This document shows positions 47,795-55,733 of a DNA stretch of 56,439 bases, in pieces. The first letter of the stretch is position 1. The number at the start of each line of letters is the position of its first letter. Origin of the DNA: JALZAA01 sp046724655 (GTDB lineage Bacteria; Actinomycetota; Acidimicrobiia; IMCC26256; JACDBD01); contig JBKOWY010000099.1 of the NCBI GenBank assembly GCA_046724655.1, forward strand, positions 1 through 56,439. Direction: 5' to 3'. The position numbers and the translations under genes are program-made. The notes beneath the pieces are model-generated. The model worked only from the letters and a program-made list of their open reading frames with translations, ran no database searches and was not told where the DNA came from.

Positions 47795-48642
47795 AGTTCG
47801 GGATCGCCCTTGGCGCGCTCAACGCCCATTTCCACTTCGACGTCACGGACGAGGCCGAGCGCCTCGGCTACGAGTCGGTCTGGCTGCCCGAGCACCTCGT
47901 GCTTCCCGTGCGGATGAGCCGGTCGCCGCATCCGGGGGAGGAGCACCCGCCCGTGCCGCCGACGACACCCGTGTTCGACGCCTTCACGTATCTCGGCTAC
48001 CTCGCGGGCCGCACCAGCCATGTGCGGCTGGGAACGCACGTGTACAACATCGGGCTCCGCCATCCGTTCATCGCCGCGCGCGCCGTGCAGACTCTCGACG
48101 TCGTGTCCGGCGGACGGGTCGAGTTCGGCGTGGGCGCGAGCTGGCTCGAAGAGGAGTGGCGCGCCGTCGAACTCGATTTCGAGTCCCGGGGGCGCCGTGT
48201 CGACGAGGCCCTCGAGGTGTGCAAGCGGCTGTGGAGCGAGCCCGAGGTCGCCCACCAAGGGGAGTTCTTTCGGTTCGACGCGGTCGCCTTCGAGCCCAAG
48301 CCGGTCCAGCAACCGTGGCCGCCGATCCTGATCGGCGGAGAAAGCCCCGCCGCGCTGCGACGCGCCGCTCGCCTCGGTGATGGCTGGGTCGGCATGGGCC
48401 ACACGCTCGAGACCGCCGGCGCACAGATCACGCGTCTGCGCGAGCTGCGTGGCGAGTACGGGCGCGATGACGCGTCATTCGAGATCTGCCTCGGCGGCGC
48501 GATCGAGACCGCCGACGACGTGAAGCGGTGGGAGGAGATCGGAGTGACGCGGCTCATCGTGTCGCCGTGGCGCCGGTCGCCCGAGGCGATCGACGGCATG
48601 CGTCGCTTTGCCGACCTCGTGGGGCTCGAGCCGCGCGGCTAG
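47791..48642 (+). CDS. LLM-class F420/FMN-dependent oxidoreductase
   Basis: 283 aa, GTG start at 47791 overlapping the SDR stop. Luciferase-like barrel: KFGIALGALNAHFHFDVTDE, SVWLPEHLVLPVRMSRSPHP, VRLGTHVYNIGLRHPFIAAR, LDVVSGGRVEFGVGASWLEE and ILIGGESPAALRRAARLGDG. The TIGR03619-like layout suggests F420 use. Convergent with the DUF2889 gene with 11 bp between stops. Confidence 0.9.
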   Translation: MKFGIALGALNAHFHFDVTDEAERLGYESVWLPEHLVLPVRMSRSPHPGEEHPPVPPTTPVFDAFTYLGYLAGRTSHVRLGTHVYNIGLRHPFIAARAVQTLDVVSGGRVEFGVGASWLEEEWRAVELDFESRGRRVDEALEVCKRLWSEPEVAHQGEFFRFDAVAFEPKPVQQPWPPILIGGESPAALRRAARLGDGWVGMGHTLETAGAQITRLRELRGEYGRDDASFEICLGGAIETADDVKRWEEIGVTRLIVSPWRRSPEAIDGMRRFADLVGLEPRG

Positions 48643-48653
48643 CTAGTCACGCA

Positions 48654-49430
48654 TCAGGACTCACGCAACAGAGCGTCGGGGTGGCGTGCGAAGTCACGGA
48701 TGCTGCCCCGATTGCGAAACGCGACGGGCATGACCGACGACTGCATCGTGTAGCAGACGCCGCCCATCATCGGGCCGAGCTCGGCGGCCGAGTCGTAGGC
48801 CTCGAGGTCCATGCCCCGGCCCATGCCGATCTCGCACGCCCGGCGCAACACGATCGCGGCCTCGGCCGTCTCGGGGTCGAACGTCCGGTCTGCCCACCGG
48901 AAGAAGCCACCCCGCCACGGCGCGGCGTCGTACGGCGGGCTGTCGACGAGCCGGCGCAGACCGTCGCGCCCTGACAGCGTCCACACCAGCACGACCTCGC
49001 CGTCTCGCCAGAGGCGCGGTGCCATCATTCCGTCGACTGCGGGCGGGATCTCGGCGTCGTACTGGCGCCGCTCGAGCCGGCGGGCAGCGTGGCTGATGCA
49101 CAGGCCGGCGAGGTCGAACTGGTGGGTGCAGTTCATGCGCGGGTCGGCGACCGCGGCGATCGCAGTGCACCGAAGGGACAGGGGCATCCCCACGATCGGC
49201 TGCAGCTGCGCGGCCGCGTCGGGGCACGTGGCCCACGGCCAGCGGCGGGAGCGGGCCTCGATGCCGGTCACGCGCTCGCCGTCGTGGCGCAGCGTCACCT
49301 CGAAGTGGTGGAAGTCGTCCTCGAGCCCGCCCTCGACGACGCCGTTCTCCGCCGTGACGGTTCGGATCCGCCGCCGGTACGGTCCGTCAGGATCGCCGAC
49401 GCGGACGACCGGCGCGTCACGGTCCCTCAC
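48654..49430 (-). CDS. DUF2889-family protein
   Basis: 258 aa from GTG at 49430, overlapping the ligase-like gene by 4 nt. YRRRIRTVTAENGVVEGGLE, DDFHHFEVTLRHDGERVTGI, ATCPDAAAQLQPIVGMPLS and CTHQFDLAGLCISHAARRL fit the DUF2889 family, found beside catabolic CoA genes. Its function is unknown; conserved Cys and His (CPDA, CTHQFD) could form a metal site. It is encoded immediately downstream of the atypical ligase, implying joint action. Confidence 0.8.
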   Translation of the reverse strand: MRDRDAPVVRVGDPDGPYRRRIRTVTAENGVVEGGLEDDFHHFEVTLRHDGERVTGIEARSRRWPWATCPDAAAQLQPIVGMPLSLRCTAIAAVADPRMNCTHQFDLAGLCISHAARRLERRQYDAEIPPAVDGMMAPRLWRDGEVVLVWTLSGRDGLRRLVDSPPYDAAPWRGGFFRWADRTFDPETAEAAIVLRRACEIGMGRGMDLEAYDSAAELGPMMGGVCYTMQSSVMPVAFRNRGSIRDFARHPDALLRES

Positions 49431-51016
49431 GCGCTCCGGTTCCTTCCGCCTGGATATCCACCCCCGCCGAACTGCGCGTCGAGGGCGTCGTAATCGACCG
49501 CGAAGCCGTGCCGGGGTAGCTTCTCGACGAACTCCACTGTGCGCGGCTTCTTGTAGGACGCGATGTGCGAACGCGAGTGCTCGATGATCTCCTCCGCGGT
49601 CGCGGTCGCCCCGTCCTTCAACACGACGATCGCCTTCACGCTCTGCGTCCACCGTTCGTCAGGCACGCCGATGACCGCGCACTCGGCGACGGCGGGATGC
49701 TTGGCGATGGCGCACTCCACCTCGGCCGGGTAGATGTTCTCGGCCGCCGATTTGATCATGCGCGTCGCCGGCCCGATGAACGTGATCGTCCCGTCGGTCT
49801 CCCGTCGGCCGAGGTCGTTCGTGTGATGCCAACCGTTGCGCTGACGGCGCGCGTTCTCCTCGGGGCGGTTCCAATATCCGTTCATGACGGTCGGCCCACG
49901 CGCCACAATCTCGCCTGTCTCACCTGGCGCCACCTCGTGGTCGTCGGGGTCGACGATTCGGACCTGGACGACCGGCGACGGGCGGCCGTGTGAACCGATC
50001 GCGGCGTCGGCGAGCGTGTTGAACGTCAACATCCCCATGACCTCGGTCTGGCCGTAGCCGCCGGGATCGCGCGCCCACGGGCTCGTGTCGACCGTGATCA
50101 TCTCGTTCCATGCCCGCTTGCCCCGGAAGGCGCGGAGTGTCTTGAGGTTGTACCGGTGGTCCTTGTTCACCTCGAGGATCTGCTCGAGCGTCGGGCCGAT
50201 GAGGAACGCGCCCGTGCAGCGCTCCGCCTCGATGAGCCGGCACAGCTCCTCGGCGTCGACCCGCCGGGTGAACACGTTGGTGCCGCCGGCGACGAACGTC
50301 GCCAGAGTGGTCATGAACGTAGCGATGTGGAACAGCGGGCCACAGTTCAGGTACACGTAGTCGGCACCGATGTCGGCGAGGTGTCCCATCACGACGCCCT
50401 GGGTGATGAGCGCGGTGTGGCTGAGCATGGCGCCGTTGGGACGGCCGCTGAACGCGGCCGTGTAGATGAGGAGCAACGACGACGCCGGATCGATGACGTC
50501 TCCGCGGTCGTCGCTCGGTGCGTCGGCGATGAACTGCTCGTAGCTCCCATCGCCGTCGGCGTCGTGCCGGAGCCACAACGCCGAAGATCCGGCGAGGTCG
50601 CGAGCACCGCGGACGGTGTCGCCGATCTCCTCGTCCTGCCAGATGACGACCTTCGCGTCGACGTCGTCGACGACGAACGCCATCTCGTCGGCGCTCTGCC
50701 GCCAGTTGGCGGGGCAGAACATCGCTCCGAGCTTCGCCGCCGCCACCAGCCCTTCGACGACGCGGAACGAGTTCTGGCCGAGCCACAGCACCCGGTCACC
50801 CGGCTCGACCCCCGCGTCGCCGAGCGCGTTTGCGAGCCCGTTCACGCGGTCGTCGAGCTCTGCGTACGTGAGGCGGACGCCGCGACGGAAGTCGCGATCG
50901 ACGACGGCCGGCTTCTGGGGCCAGCTTCGCCGGTGCTCGCGCAGCACGTCGGCGAACGTGAGCCCGTGCAGCGCGTCCACCGCGTCCACCGCGTCCACCG
51001 CGGCATCTTCCCACAT
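49427..51016 (-). CDS. AMP-binding acyl-CoA-ligase-like protein with degenerate P-loop
   Basis: 529 aa from ATG at 51016. The fold is clear (LTYAELDDRVNGLANALGDA, PLFHIATFMTTLATF, GGYGQTEVMGMLTFN, GWHHTNDLGRRETDGTITFI), but the P-loop YTSGTTGxPKG reads YTAAFSGRPNGAMLSH (Lys to Asn), and at the C-terminus the catalytic Lys motif is absent: KLPRHGFAVDYDALDAQF. It may be a specialised ligase using other residues or a non-catalytic CoA-ester binder. Residues 6-13 carry a DAV repeat from a 9-bp DNA repeat. Divergent from the amidohydrolase with the palindrome at 51021 between. Confidence 0.88.
   Translation of the reverse strand: MWEDAAVDAVDAVDALHGLTFADVLREHRRSWPQKPAVVDRDFRRGVRLTYAELDDRVNGLANALGDAGVEPGDRVLWLGQNSFRVVEGLVAAAKLGAMFCPANWRQSADEMAFVVDDVDAKVVIWQDEEIGDTVRGARDLAGSSALWLRHDADGDGSYEQFIADAPSDDRGDVIDPASSLLLIYTAAFSGRPNGAMLSHTALITQGVVMGHLADIGADYVYLNCGPLFHIATFMTTLATFVAGGTNVFTRRVDAEELCRLIEAERCTGAFLIGPTLEQILEVNKDHRYNLKTLRAFRGKRAWNEMITVDTSPWARDPGGYGQTEVMGMLTFNTLADAAIGSHGRPSPVVQVRIVDPDDHEVAPGETGEIVARGPTVMNGYWNRPEENARRQRNGWHHTNDLGRRETDGTITFIGPATRMIKSAAENIYPAEVECAIAKHPAVAECAVIGVPDERWTQSVKAIVVLKDGATATAEEIIEHSRSHIASYKKPRTVEFVEKLPRHGFAVDYDALDAQFGGGGYPGGRNRSA
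50972..50998. repeat. three tandem copies of a 9-bp unit in the ligase-like gene
   Basis: CGCGTCCAC is repeated three times without change, producing (Val-Asp-Ala)n near the protein N-terminus. A short in-frame array; slippage could vary the length without frameshift. Confidence 0.7.
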
Positions 51017-51020
51017 TGAC

Positions 51021-51036
51021 CTGACACCAGTGTCAG
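51021..51036. promoter_or_regulatory. TGACAC-CA-GTGTCA palindrome in divergent promoter region
   Basis: CTGACAC and GTGTCAG flank a 2-nt centre, 4 bp from the ligase-like ATG. It covers the expected -35 region (51031-51036) of the amidohydrolase, whose TATCCT box is at 51054-51059. It therefore could repress both divergent genes. Related to the palindromes at 23279 and 40927. Confidence 0.5.
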
Positions 51037-51053
51037 CCGCGCGCGGTGACGAG

Positions 51054-51059
51054 TATCCT
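51054..51059 (+). promoter_or_regulatory. -10-like box for amidohydrolase at 51068
   Basis: TATCCT, 8 nt before the ATG, no ribosome site. Confidence 0.35.
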
Positions 51060-51067
51060 CCGCGCGC

Positions 51068-52231
51068 ATGAGCGGGCCCGGAGTGATCGACTGCGACCAG
51101 CACCTCTTCGAGTCGAGGACGCTGTGGACCGACTACGCCGACGCCCGCGGCCGCGACCAGGTGTTGCAGATCGTCGACGACGATGCCGGCAACTCGTGGC
51201 TGACGTGGCACGGACGCCGCATCGTCCTCGCCGACGTGACCATCCCCGGCGAGACCGACGAGGTCGGCGCCCGGCTCCAGCGCGCGCTGGCGGGGAACCC
51301 GCCCGAGCATCGGTACGACGACGCGCTCCCTCTTGAGTACTGGCAGCCCGCGGCCCGCATCGCCGAGCTCGACCGCCTCGGCCTCGAGGAGGCCTTCCTG
51401 TTCCCCAACTACGGCCTCGTGTGGGAACACACGCTCGCCGGCGACCTCGACGCCACGAAGACGAACATGGCGGCCTGGAACCGGTGGGCACTCGAGGTCA
51501 CGGCCGAGGGCAACGGCCGCTTCCACCCGGTCGCGCACCTGACGCTGCGCGACCTCGACTGGCTGGACGAGCAACTGGCCGCGCTAGCGGGCGGCGGCGT
51601 GCGGCTGGCGATGATCGCGCCGGCGCTCGTCGACGGACGGCCGCTGTCGCATCCCGAGCTCGATCGCGCCTGGGCAGCGTTCATCCAGCACGACATCGCG
51701 CCAGTGTTCCATGTCGCCAACCAGCAGCGGCCGTTCGACGAGGCGTGGTACGCGACCGACCCCGAGCCGACCAATCCGGTGCTGTCGTCAGTCTTCCTGT
51801 GGGTGCCGGCAGCTCTCGGAATCGCCGACCTCGTCGTGAACGGCGTGCTCGAGCGGCGTCCGGAGCTGCGCATAGGCGTCATCGAGCTGTCGGCGGTCTG
51901 GATGCCGATGTTCCTCATGTACCTCGACGGCGGCGTCCGCTTCGTGACGCGCCTCCACGGCAAGGCGATCACCGATCTGCCGCTGGCGCCCAGCGAGTAC
52001 GTGCGCCGCCAGGTGCGCGTCGCTGCGTTCTCGTATGAGCGTCCGGAGCGGCTGATCCAGAAGGTCGGCGATCTGTTCATGTGCTGCAGCGACTACCCGC
52101 ACTCCGAAGGCACCGCGCACCCGCTCGAGGACTACCGCGCCCTCGACGACACGACTTCCGATCCCGCGAACGCGCCCGGGCTGTACCGCAACAACGCGGC
52201 GTGGCTCCTCGGGCGGGGCAACGGCGCGTGA
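51068..52231 (+). CDS. amidohydrolase-family (amidohydrolase_2) metal-dependent hydrolase or decarboxylase
   Basis: 387 aa, ATG at 51068. GVIDCDQHLFESRTLWTDYA carries the N-terminal metal-binding region (Asp-x-His), LEEAFLFPNYGLVWEHTLAG follows, FIQHDIAPVFHVANQQRPFD has the mid-barrel His and CCSDYPHSEGTAHPLEDYRA the late Asp/His. It is the most divergent of the four paralogues and lacks the EQCTVGALRAEA tail. It overlaps an alpha/beta hydrolase by 4 nt, suggesting consecutive hydrolytic steps such as decarboxylation and C-C or ester cleavage. Confidence 0.9.
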   Translation: MSGPGVIDCDQHLFESRTLWTDYADARGRDQVLQIVDDDAGNSWLTWHGRRIVLADVTIPGETDEVGARLQRALAGNPPEHRYDDALPLEYWQPAARIAELDRLGLEEAFLFPNYGLVWEHTLAGDLDATKTNMAAWNRWALEVTAEGNGRFHPVAHLTLRDLDWLDEQLAALAGGGVRLAMIAPALVDGRPLSHPELDRAWAAFIQHDIAPVFHVANQQRPFDEAWYATDPEPTNPVLSSVFLWVPAALGIADLVVNGVLERRPELRIGVIELSAVWMPMFLMYLDGGVRFVTRLHGKAITDLPLAPSEYVRRQVRVAAFSYERPERLIQKVGDLFMCCSDYPHSEGTAHPLEDYRALDDTTSDPANAPGLYRNNAAWLLGRGNGA

Positions 52232-53121
52232 CCACCGCCAACGCCGAGTTCGAGTTCCTCGCTCCTCGCCACGACGTTCCAGCCGGCGGCCGCAGCGGCT
52301 TCACGATCGTCGACGAGCGACAGGTCCACTATCTGGAGTGGGGCCGCAGCTCGGCGCGGCCCGTGGTGTGTCTGCATGGCGGTGGCCAGACCGCGTACAT
52401 GTGGGAGGAGTTGGGCGCGACGCTCGCCACGACGCATCACGTTCTCGCGCCCGACCTCCCGGGCCACGGCGACTCGGACCCCATCGACGCGATGGATCGT
52501 CACTCGCTCGCTGCCACGATCCCGCCGCTGCTCGACGAGTTCGGCATCGAGCGCGCTGCGTTCGTGGGCGCCTCGCTGGGCGGGATCGTGAGCCTGACAC
52601 TCGCCGCCCGGAAGCCCGAGGTCGCCGTCGCCATCGCGCTGATCGACATCGGCCATCGACTCGAGGACGAAGGCGTCAACCGCATCATCGACTTCATGAC
52701 GCGCCACGAGTCGTTCGGCTCGCTCGAGGAGGCGGCGGCCGAGGTGGCCGAGTACCTGCCGCATCGCCGTCAGGTGAAGGTCGACAACCTGCGTCGTAAC
52801 CTGCGTCAACGGCCGGACGGCCGGTGGGAATGGAAGCACTCGTACGGACGGCGGCTCCGCTCCGCGGGCCAGCCCCCGGGAGGATGGCGCCAGCTCCTCG
52901 CCGGTCTCGACGCCGAGGTCACCGGGCTCACGTGCCCGGTGCTCGTGCTTCGAGGCGCGAAGAGTGACGTGCTCTCGAGCGAGGGGGCGGAGGAGGTGGC
53001 AGCGTTGATTCCCGACGCCCAGCTGGCGACGGTGGGCAGCGCCGGACATCACGCCGCCGGCGACAATCCCGAGACGACCGTCAGCTTGGTTCGGGCGTTC
53101 CTGGCCGAGACCGGTTGGTGA
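52228..53121 (+). CDS. alpha/beta-fold hydrolase
   Basis: 297 aa, GTG start. VVCLHGGGQTAYMWEELGAT (oxyanion hole), LAPDLPGHGDSDPID, nucleophile elbow FVGASLGGIVSLTLA (Ser), VLVLRGAKSDVLSSEGAEEV (Asp) and VGSAGHHAAGDNPE (His). It fits esterases, C-C bond hydrolases or epoxide-hydrolase-like enzymes. In the same transcript as the amidohydrolase. A large stem-loop follows. Confidence 0.9.
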   Translation: MTTANAEFEFLAPRHDVPAGGRSGFTIVDERQVHYLEWGRSSARPVVCLHGGGQTAYMWEELGATLATTHHVLAPDLPGHGDSDPIDAMDRHSLAATIPPLLDEFGIERAAFVGASLGGIVSLTLAARKPEVAVAIALIDIGHRLEDEGVNRIIDFMTRHESFGSLEEAAAEVAEYLPHRRQVKVDNLRRNLRQRPDGRWEWKHSYGRRLRSAGQPPGGWRQLLAGLDAEVTGLTCPVLVLRGAKSDVLSSEGAEEVAALIPDAQLATVGSAGHHAAGDNPETTVSLVRAFLAETGW

Positions 53122-53129
53122 ACGCAGCC

Positions 53130-53176
53130 TTCTTGCGTCAGCTAGGCCCGTTATGGGTGCCTATTTGACGCAAGAA
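53130..53176. terminator. 18-bp stem-loop between convergent genes
   Basis: Left arm 53130-53147 and right arm 53159-53176 match at 16 of 18 positions; the outer 11 bp (TTCTTGCGTCA/TGACGCAAGAA) are perfect. The 11-nt loop contains the stop codon of the minus-strand SDR. It starts 8 bp after the hydrolase stop and fits a bidirectional terminator lacking a T tract. Confidence 0.6.
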
Positions 53177-54047
53177 CACTCGGATCGACCGGAAAGCCGA
53201 CGGAAGCCAGGAGCCGCTCGCTCTCGTCCCACAGGCGATCGGCGGCCGCGTCGTCGCGCGCCGCCCTGCTCATGTGGCCGGGGCGGCGGCGCACCCAGTA
53301 GCCACCCGTGACGCCGTCGAGTGACGGCTCGGAGGCCAGGTGGATCGACGTGCGCGCACCCCTCTTCGCGCTGATCTCGAACAGCCGAAAGATCTTGTTG
53401 CCGAACCCGAGGAAACCTTTCATGTCGCCGTCCATGCCGAACCCACTGCGAACGGCTCCCGGGTGTAGAGCGTTGGCGGTCACCTGCTGCGGTTCGAGGC
53501 GACGAGCCAAACCGCGCGTGAAGAGAACGTTGGCCAGCTTGGATTGGGAATACGCTCGCATCGCTGTGTAGCCGCGCTTGGTCTGCAGGTCATGCCACCG
53601 CATCCCTCGCATCCGCACGTGGTGACCGACCGACGCCACGTTGATTATGCGCGCCGGCGCGGAGGCCTTGAGGCGGTCGAGAAGCAGCGTGGTCAGGTAG
53701 AAGTGGCCGAGGTGATTGACGCCGAAGGTCTGCTCGAAACCCTGTGCGGTCATGCGCCGCTTCGTCCACATCCCGCCCGCGTTGTTGATCAACACGTCGA
53801 GGCGCGGCCAGACCTTGCTGATTTCCTCGGCGCACGCTCGGACGCTGGCAAGGTCGGCGAGATCGAGCCTGACGACGTGCACGTTCTCGCTCCCAGAGCG
53901 AGCCTTTACCTCGGCGGCGGCGACGATGGCCTTCTCCTGGTTGCGGCAGACCAGCACCACGGTGGCGCCCATCGAAGACAGCGCAACCGCGGTCTCCTTG
54001 CCGATGCCGACGTTCGATCCGGTGATGACGACGACCTTGCCGTCCAT
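53151..54047 (-). CDS. short-chain dehydrogenase, retinol-dehydrogenase/WWOX-like type
   Basis: 298 aa from ATG at 54047. VVVITGSNVGIGKETAVALS, VLINNAGGMWTKRRMTAQGF, QTFGVNHLGHFYLTTLLLDR, NVASVGHHVRMRGMRWHDL and AYSQSKLANVLFTRGLARRL (Tyr-x3-Lys) are hallmarks of the RDH subgroup. It likely oxidises or reduces a lipophilic alcohol or ketone with NADP. Its ATG overlaps the stop of the diiron gene by 1 nt (TGATG), so translation is coupled. Confidence 0.9.
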   Translation of the reverse strand: MDGKVVVITGSNVGIGKETAVALSSMGATVVLVCRNQEKAIVAAAEVKARSGSENVHVVRLDLADLASVRACAEEISKVWPRLDVLINNAGGMWTKRRMTAQGFEQTFGVNHLGHFYLTTLLLDRLKASAPARIINVASVGHHVRMRGMRWHDLQTKRGYTAMRAYSQSKLANVLFTRGLARRLEPQQVTANALHPGAVRSGFGMDGDMKGFLGFGNKIFRLFEISAKRGARTSIHLASEPSLDGVTGGYWVRRRPGHMSRAARDDAAADRLWDESERLLASVGFPVDPSVLASNRHP

Positions 54048-54979
54048 CAGCCCGAAAGCGGGGTTCCGTCTCGGCGCACACCGGCAACGCGCCGCCACGG
54101 ACGCGGGATGCGTCCTCGCTTGATGACGCCGGCGTCGATCAGCGCGTTGAGGACGGCACCGGCGCACTGACGGCGGAGCTCGATGCGCCGCGGCAGGCGG
54201 CGAACCTTGCGCCAGGTTCGGAATGAAGGCAGCCCGACCGTCGCGTAGACGAACGGCTGCACCATGAAGTCGAACATGCCGACGATGCCGAACGGCACGA
54301 TCCTGCGGACCGCGAAGCGATCCGTCCAGGTGGCATTCCGGTAGTGCTCGCCCACTGTGGTGCGCGCGAAGGCGAGGTGACGGGCTTCCTCCATGCGGTG
54401 GTAGCGGCTGACGTCGCGCACGTAGTCGTCGGTATCGGGGTGCTCGGCGGCGAGCTTCTGGAAGAGATCGGGGATCTCCTCGCCCGCGAGCACGAAGGCG
54501 TCGAGCGTGGCCGGGCGGCGCATCAGCAACGGGAGCATGCGCGAGCGGATGCGAGCAGCGAGGGGGCTCTCGAACGGGTTGTGTTGCTTCGGCTCGAGCT
54601 GGTCGACGAGTCGCACGAACAGGCGGGAGTGACGTGTCTCCTCGCCGAGCTCGTGGAGCGCGTAGGTGAAGCGTGGGTCGGTGACGTCGGTGCTGAGCGC
54701 GAGCTGGTAGCCGAAGCCGGAAAGGAGGATTGCCTCGAAGAGGATCCCGAACCGCACGATGGAGGCCATCTCCTCCCGGGCCAGGGTGGCCCGCTGCTCG
54801 GGGGTGAGATCGAGGTCGAGCCCGTCGATCGAGAGCAGCTCGTCCGGGATCACCTGCTGCTTGGTCAGGGTGCCGGTGACCTCTTCGTCGGGCTCGATGA
54901 TCCGGCGCAGCGACGCCCGGTTGAGCTGCTCGATCCGCTTCGTGTTGCCGGTCTCGGGCCGGGTCTCGGTCGCAGTGAT
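54047..54979 (-). CDS. AurF-like diiron oxygenase (ferritin-like, p-aminobenzoate N-oxygenase family)
   Basis: 310 aa if started at ATC 54979. Four-helix diiron protein: LAREEMASIVRFGILFEAIL (Glu ligand in helix 1), TYALHELGEETRHSRLFVRL (Glu-x6-His type), DAFVLAGEEIPDLFQ and YHRMEEARHLAFARTTVGE (EExxH). It oxygenates an amine or alkyl substrate. The conserved N-terminus (TATETRPETGNTKRIEQLN) is reached from ATC with AGGAAGG six bases upstream. The only upstream ATG (55096) lies in the -35 element of the gene's own promoter. A downstream GTG would remove a likely conserved segment. Confidence 0.88.
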   Translation of the reverse strand: MTATETRPETGNTKRIEQLNRASLRRIIEPDEEVTGTLTKQQVIPDELLSIDGLDLDLTPEQRATLAREEMASIVRFGILFEAILLSGFGYQLALSTDVTDPRFTYALHELGEETRHSRLFVRLVDQLEPKQHNPFESPLAARIRSRMLPLLMRRPATLDAFVLAGEEIPDLFQKLAAEHPDTDDYVRDVSRYHRMEEARHLAFARTTVGEHYRNATWTDRFAVRRIVPFGIVGMFDFMVQPFVYATVGLPSFRTWRKVRRLPRRIELRRQCAGAVLNALIDAGVIKRGRIPRPWRRVAGVRRDGTPLSG

Positions 54980-55067
54980 GACTGTCCTTCCTGGGCTCGA
55001 GGACGATCGGGTCCAGATGAACGGCGGACGAAATGCCCAAAGGGCGCGGTACCGACCGCCTTCCCGT

Positions 55068-55096
55068 AATGTAGAGGATCTGAGAAGTTGATGCAA
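55068..55096 (-). promoter_or_regulatory. sigma70-type promoter for the diiron gene
   Basis: On the minus strand TTGCAT (55096-55091), a 17-nt spacer and TACATT (55073-55068) make a good -35/-10 pair. Transcription would start near 55061, leaving a leader of about 80 nt to the ATC start at 54979. Confidence 0.5.
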
Positions 55097-55113
55097 TCCC
55101 TCATTTCAGGAGT

Positions 55114-55119
55114 TATGCT
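55114..55119 (+). promoter_or_regulatory. -10-like box for tetR at 55126
   Basis: TATGCT, 6 nt before the GTG, no ribosome site immediately before the start. It lies beside the divergent diiron-gene promoter, so binding of the TetR protein here could control both genes. Confidence 0.4.
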
Positions 55120-55125
55120 CTGCCG

Positions 55126-55725
55126 GTGGCCCAGCGAAACCCGTCGATGACCAAGGGGGAGCGCACCCGCCAGGCGCTGCTCGATGCGGCGATCGCCCGT
55201 TTCGGCCGTGACGGCTACCGGGGAACGTCGGTGGCCGAGGTCGCCCGCGACGCGCGGCTGAGCGGGACCGCGGCGTACGTCTACTTCCCGAACAAGGAGG
55301 CGCTGTTCCTCGCCGCCGTCGACGAGGACGCCGCCGCAGTCGTCGACGAGGGACTGGCGAGCCTCACCGACGCCGTCGACCTCGACCACTGGCGGGGGAC
55401 CCTCATCTTCACGCTCCTGTCCGCGGTCGACCGCCATCCGCTGGCGCGGCGGGTCCTCACCGGCCTGGAACCAGAGTTCACGGTGCGGCTGATCACGATC
55501 CCCGCGCTCGAGCAGCTGCGCAAGGAGTGCGGTGAACGGATCGCGTCCGAGCAGCTCGCCGGGCAGGTCCGGACCGACATCGACGCCCAGCAGATCGCGA
55601 ACGGACTGGTGACGATCGTGTTGTCGTTGCTCATGTCGTTGCTGCAGACGGGCGCCGATCCCGCAACGCTGCTCGGCGCCGACGTGGCCGCGGTCGTCGA
55701 GGCCGCACTCAGCCCGCCGCGATAG
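55126..55725 (+). CDS. TetR-family transcriptional regulator
   Basis: 199 aa, GTG start. KGERTRQALLDAAIARFGRD, YRGTSVAEVARDARLSGTA and YVYFPNKEALFLAAVDED form the helix-turn-helix domain. The C-terminal domain is helical (LLSAVDRHPLARRVLTGLEP, IANGLVTIVLSLLMSLLQ). Divergent from the diiron gene with promoters side by side, so it probably regulates that gene and the coupled SDR. Ligand unknown. Confidence 0.92.
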   Translation: MAQRNPSMTKGERTRQALLDAAIARFGRDGYRGTSVAEVARDARLSGTAAYVYFPNKEALFLAAVDEDAAAVVDEGLASLTDAVDLDHWRGTLIFTLLSAVDRHPLARRVLTGLEPEFTVRLITIPALEQLRKECGERIASEQLAGQVRTDIDAQQIANGLVTIVLSLLMSLLQTGADPATLLGADVAAVVEAALSPPR

Positions 55726-55733
55726 CCGTCGCC

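Noticed and set aside
55074..55112. TetR operator between the divergent diiron and tetR genes
   Set aside because: CTGAGA...TTTCAG and CCTCATTTCAGG are only weakly symmetrical; no convincing palindrome could be defined, although regulation here is likely.
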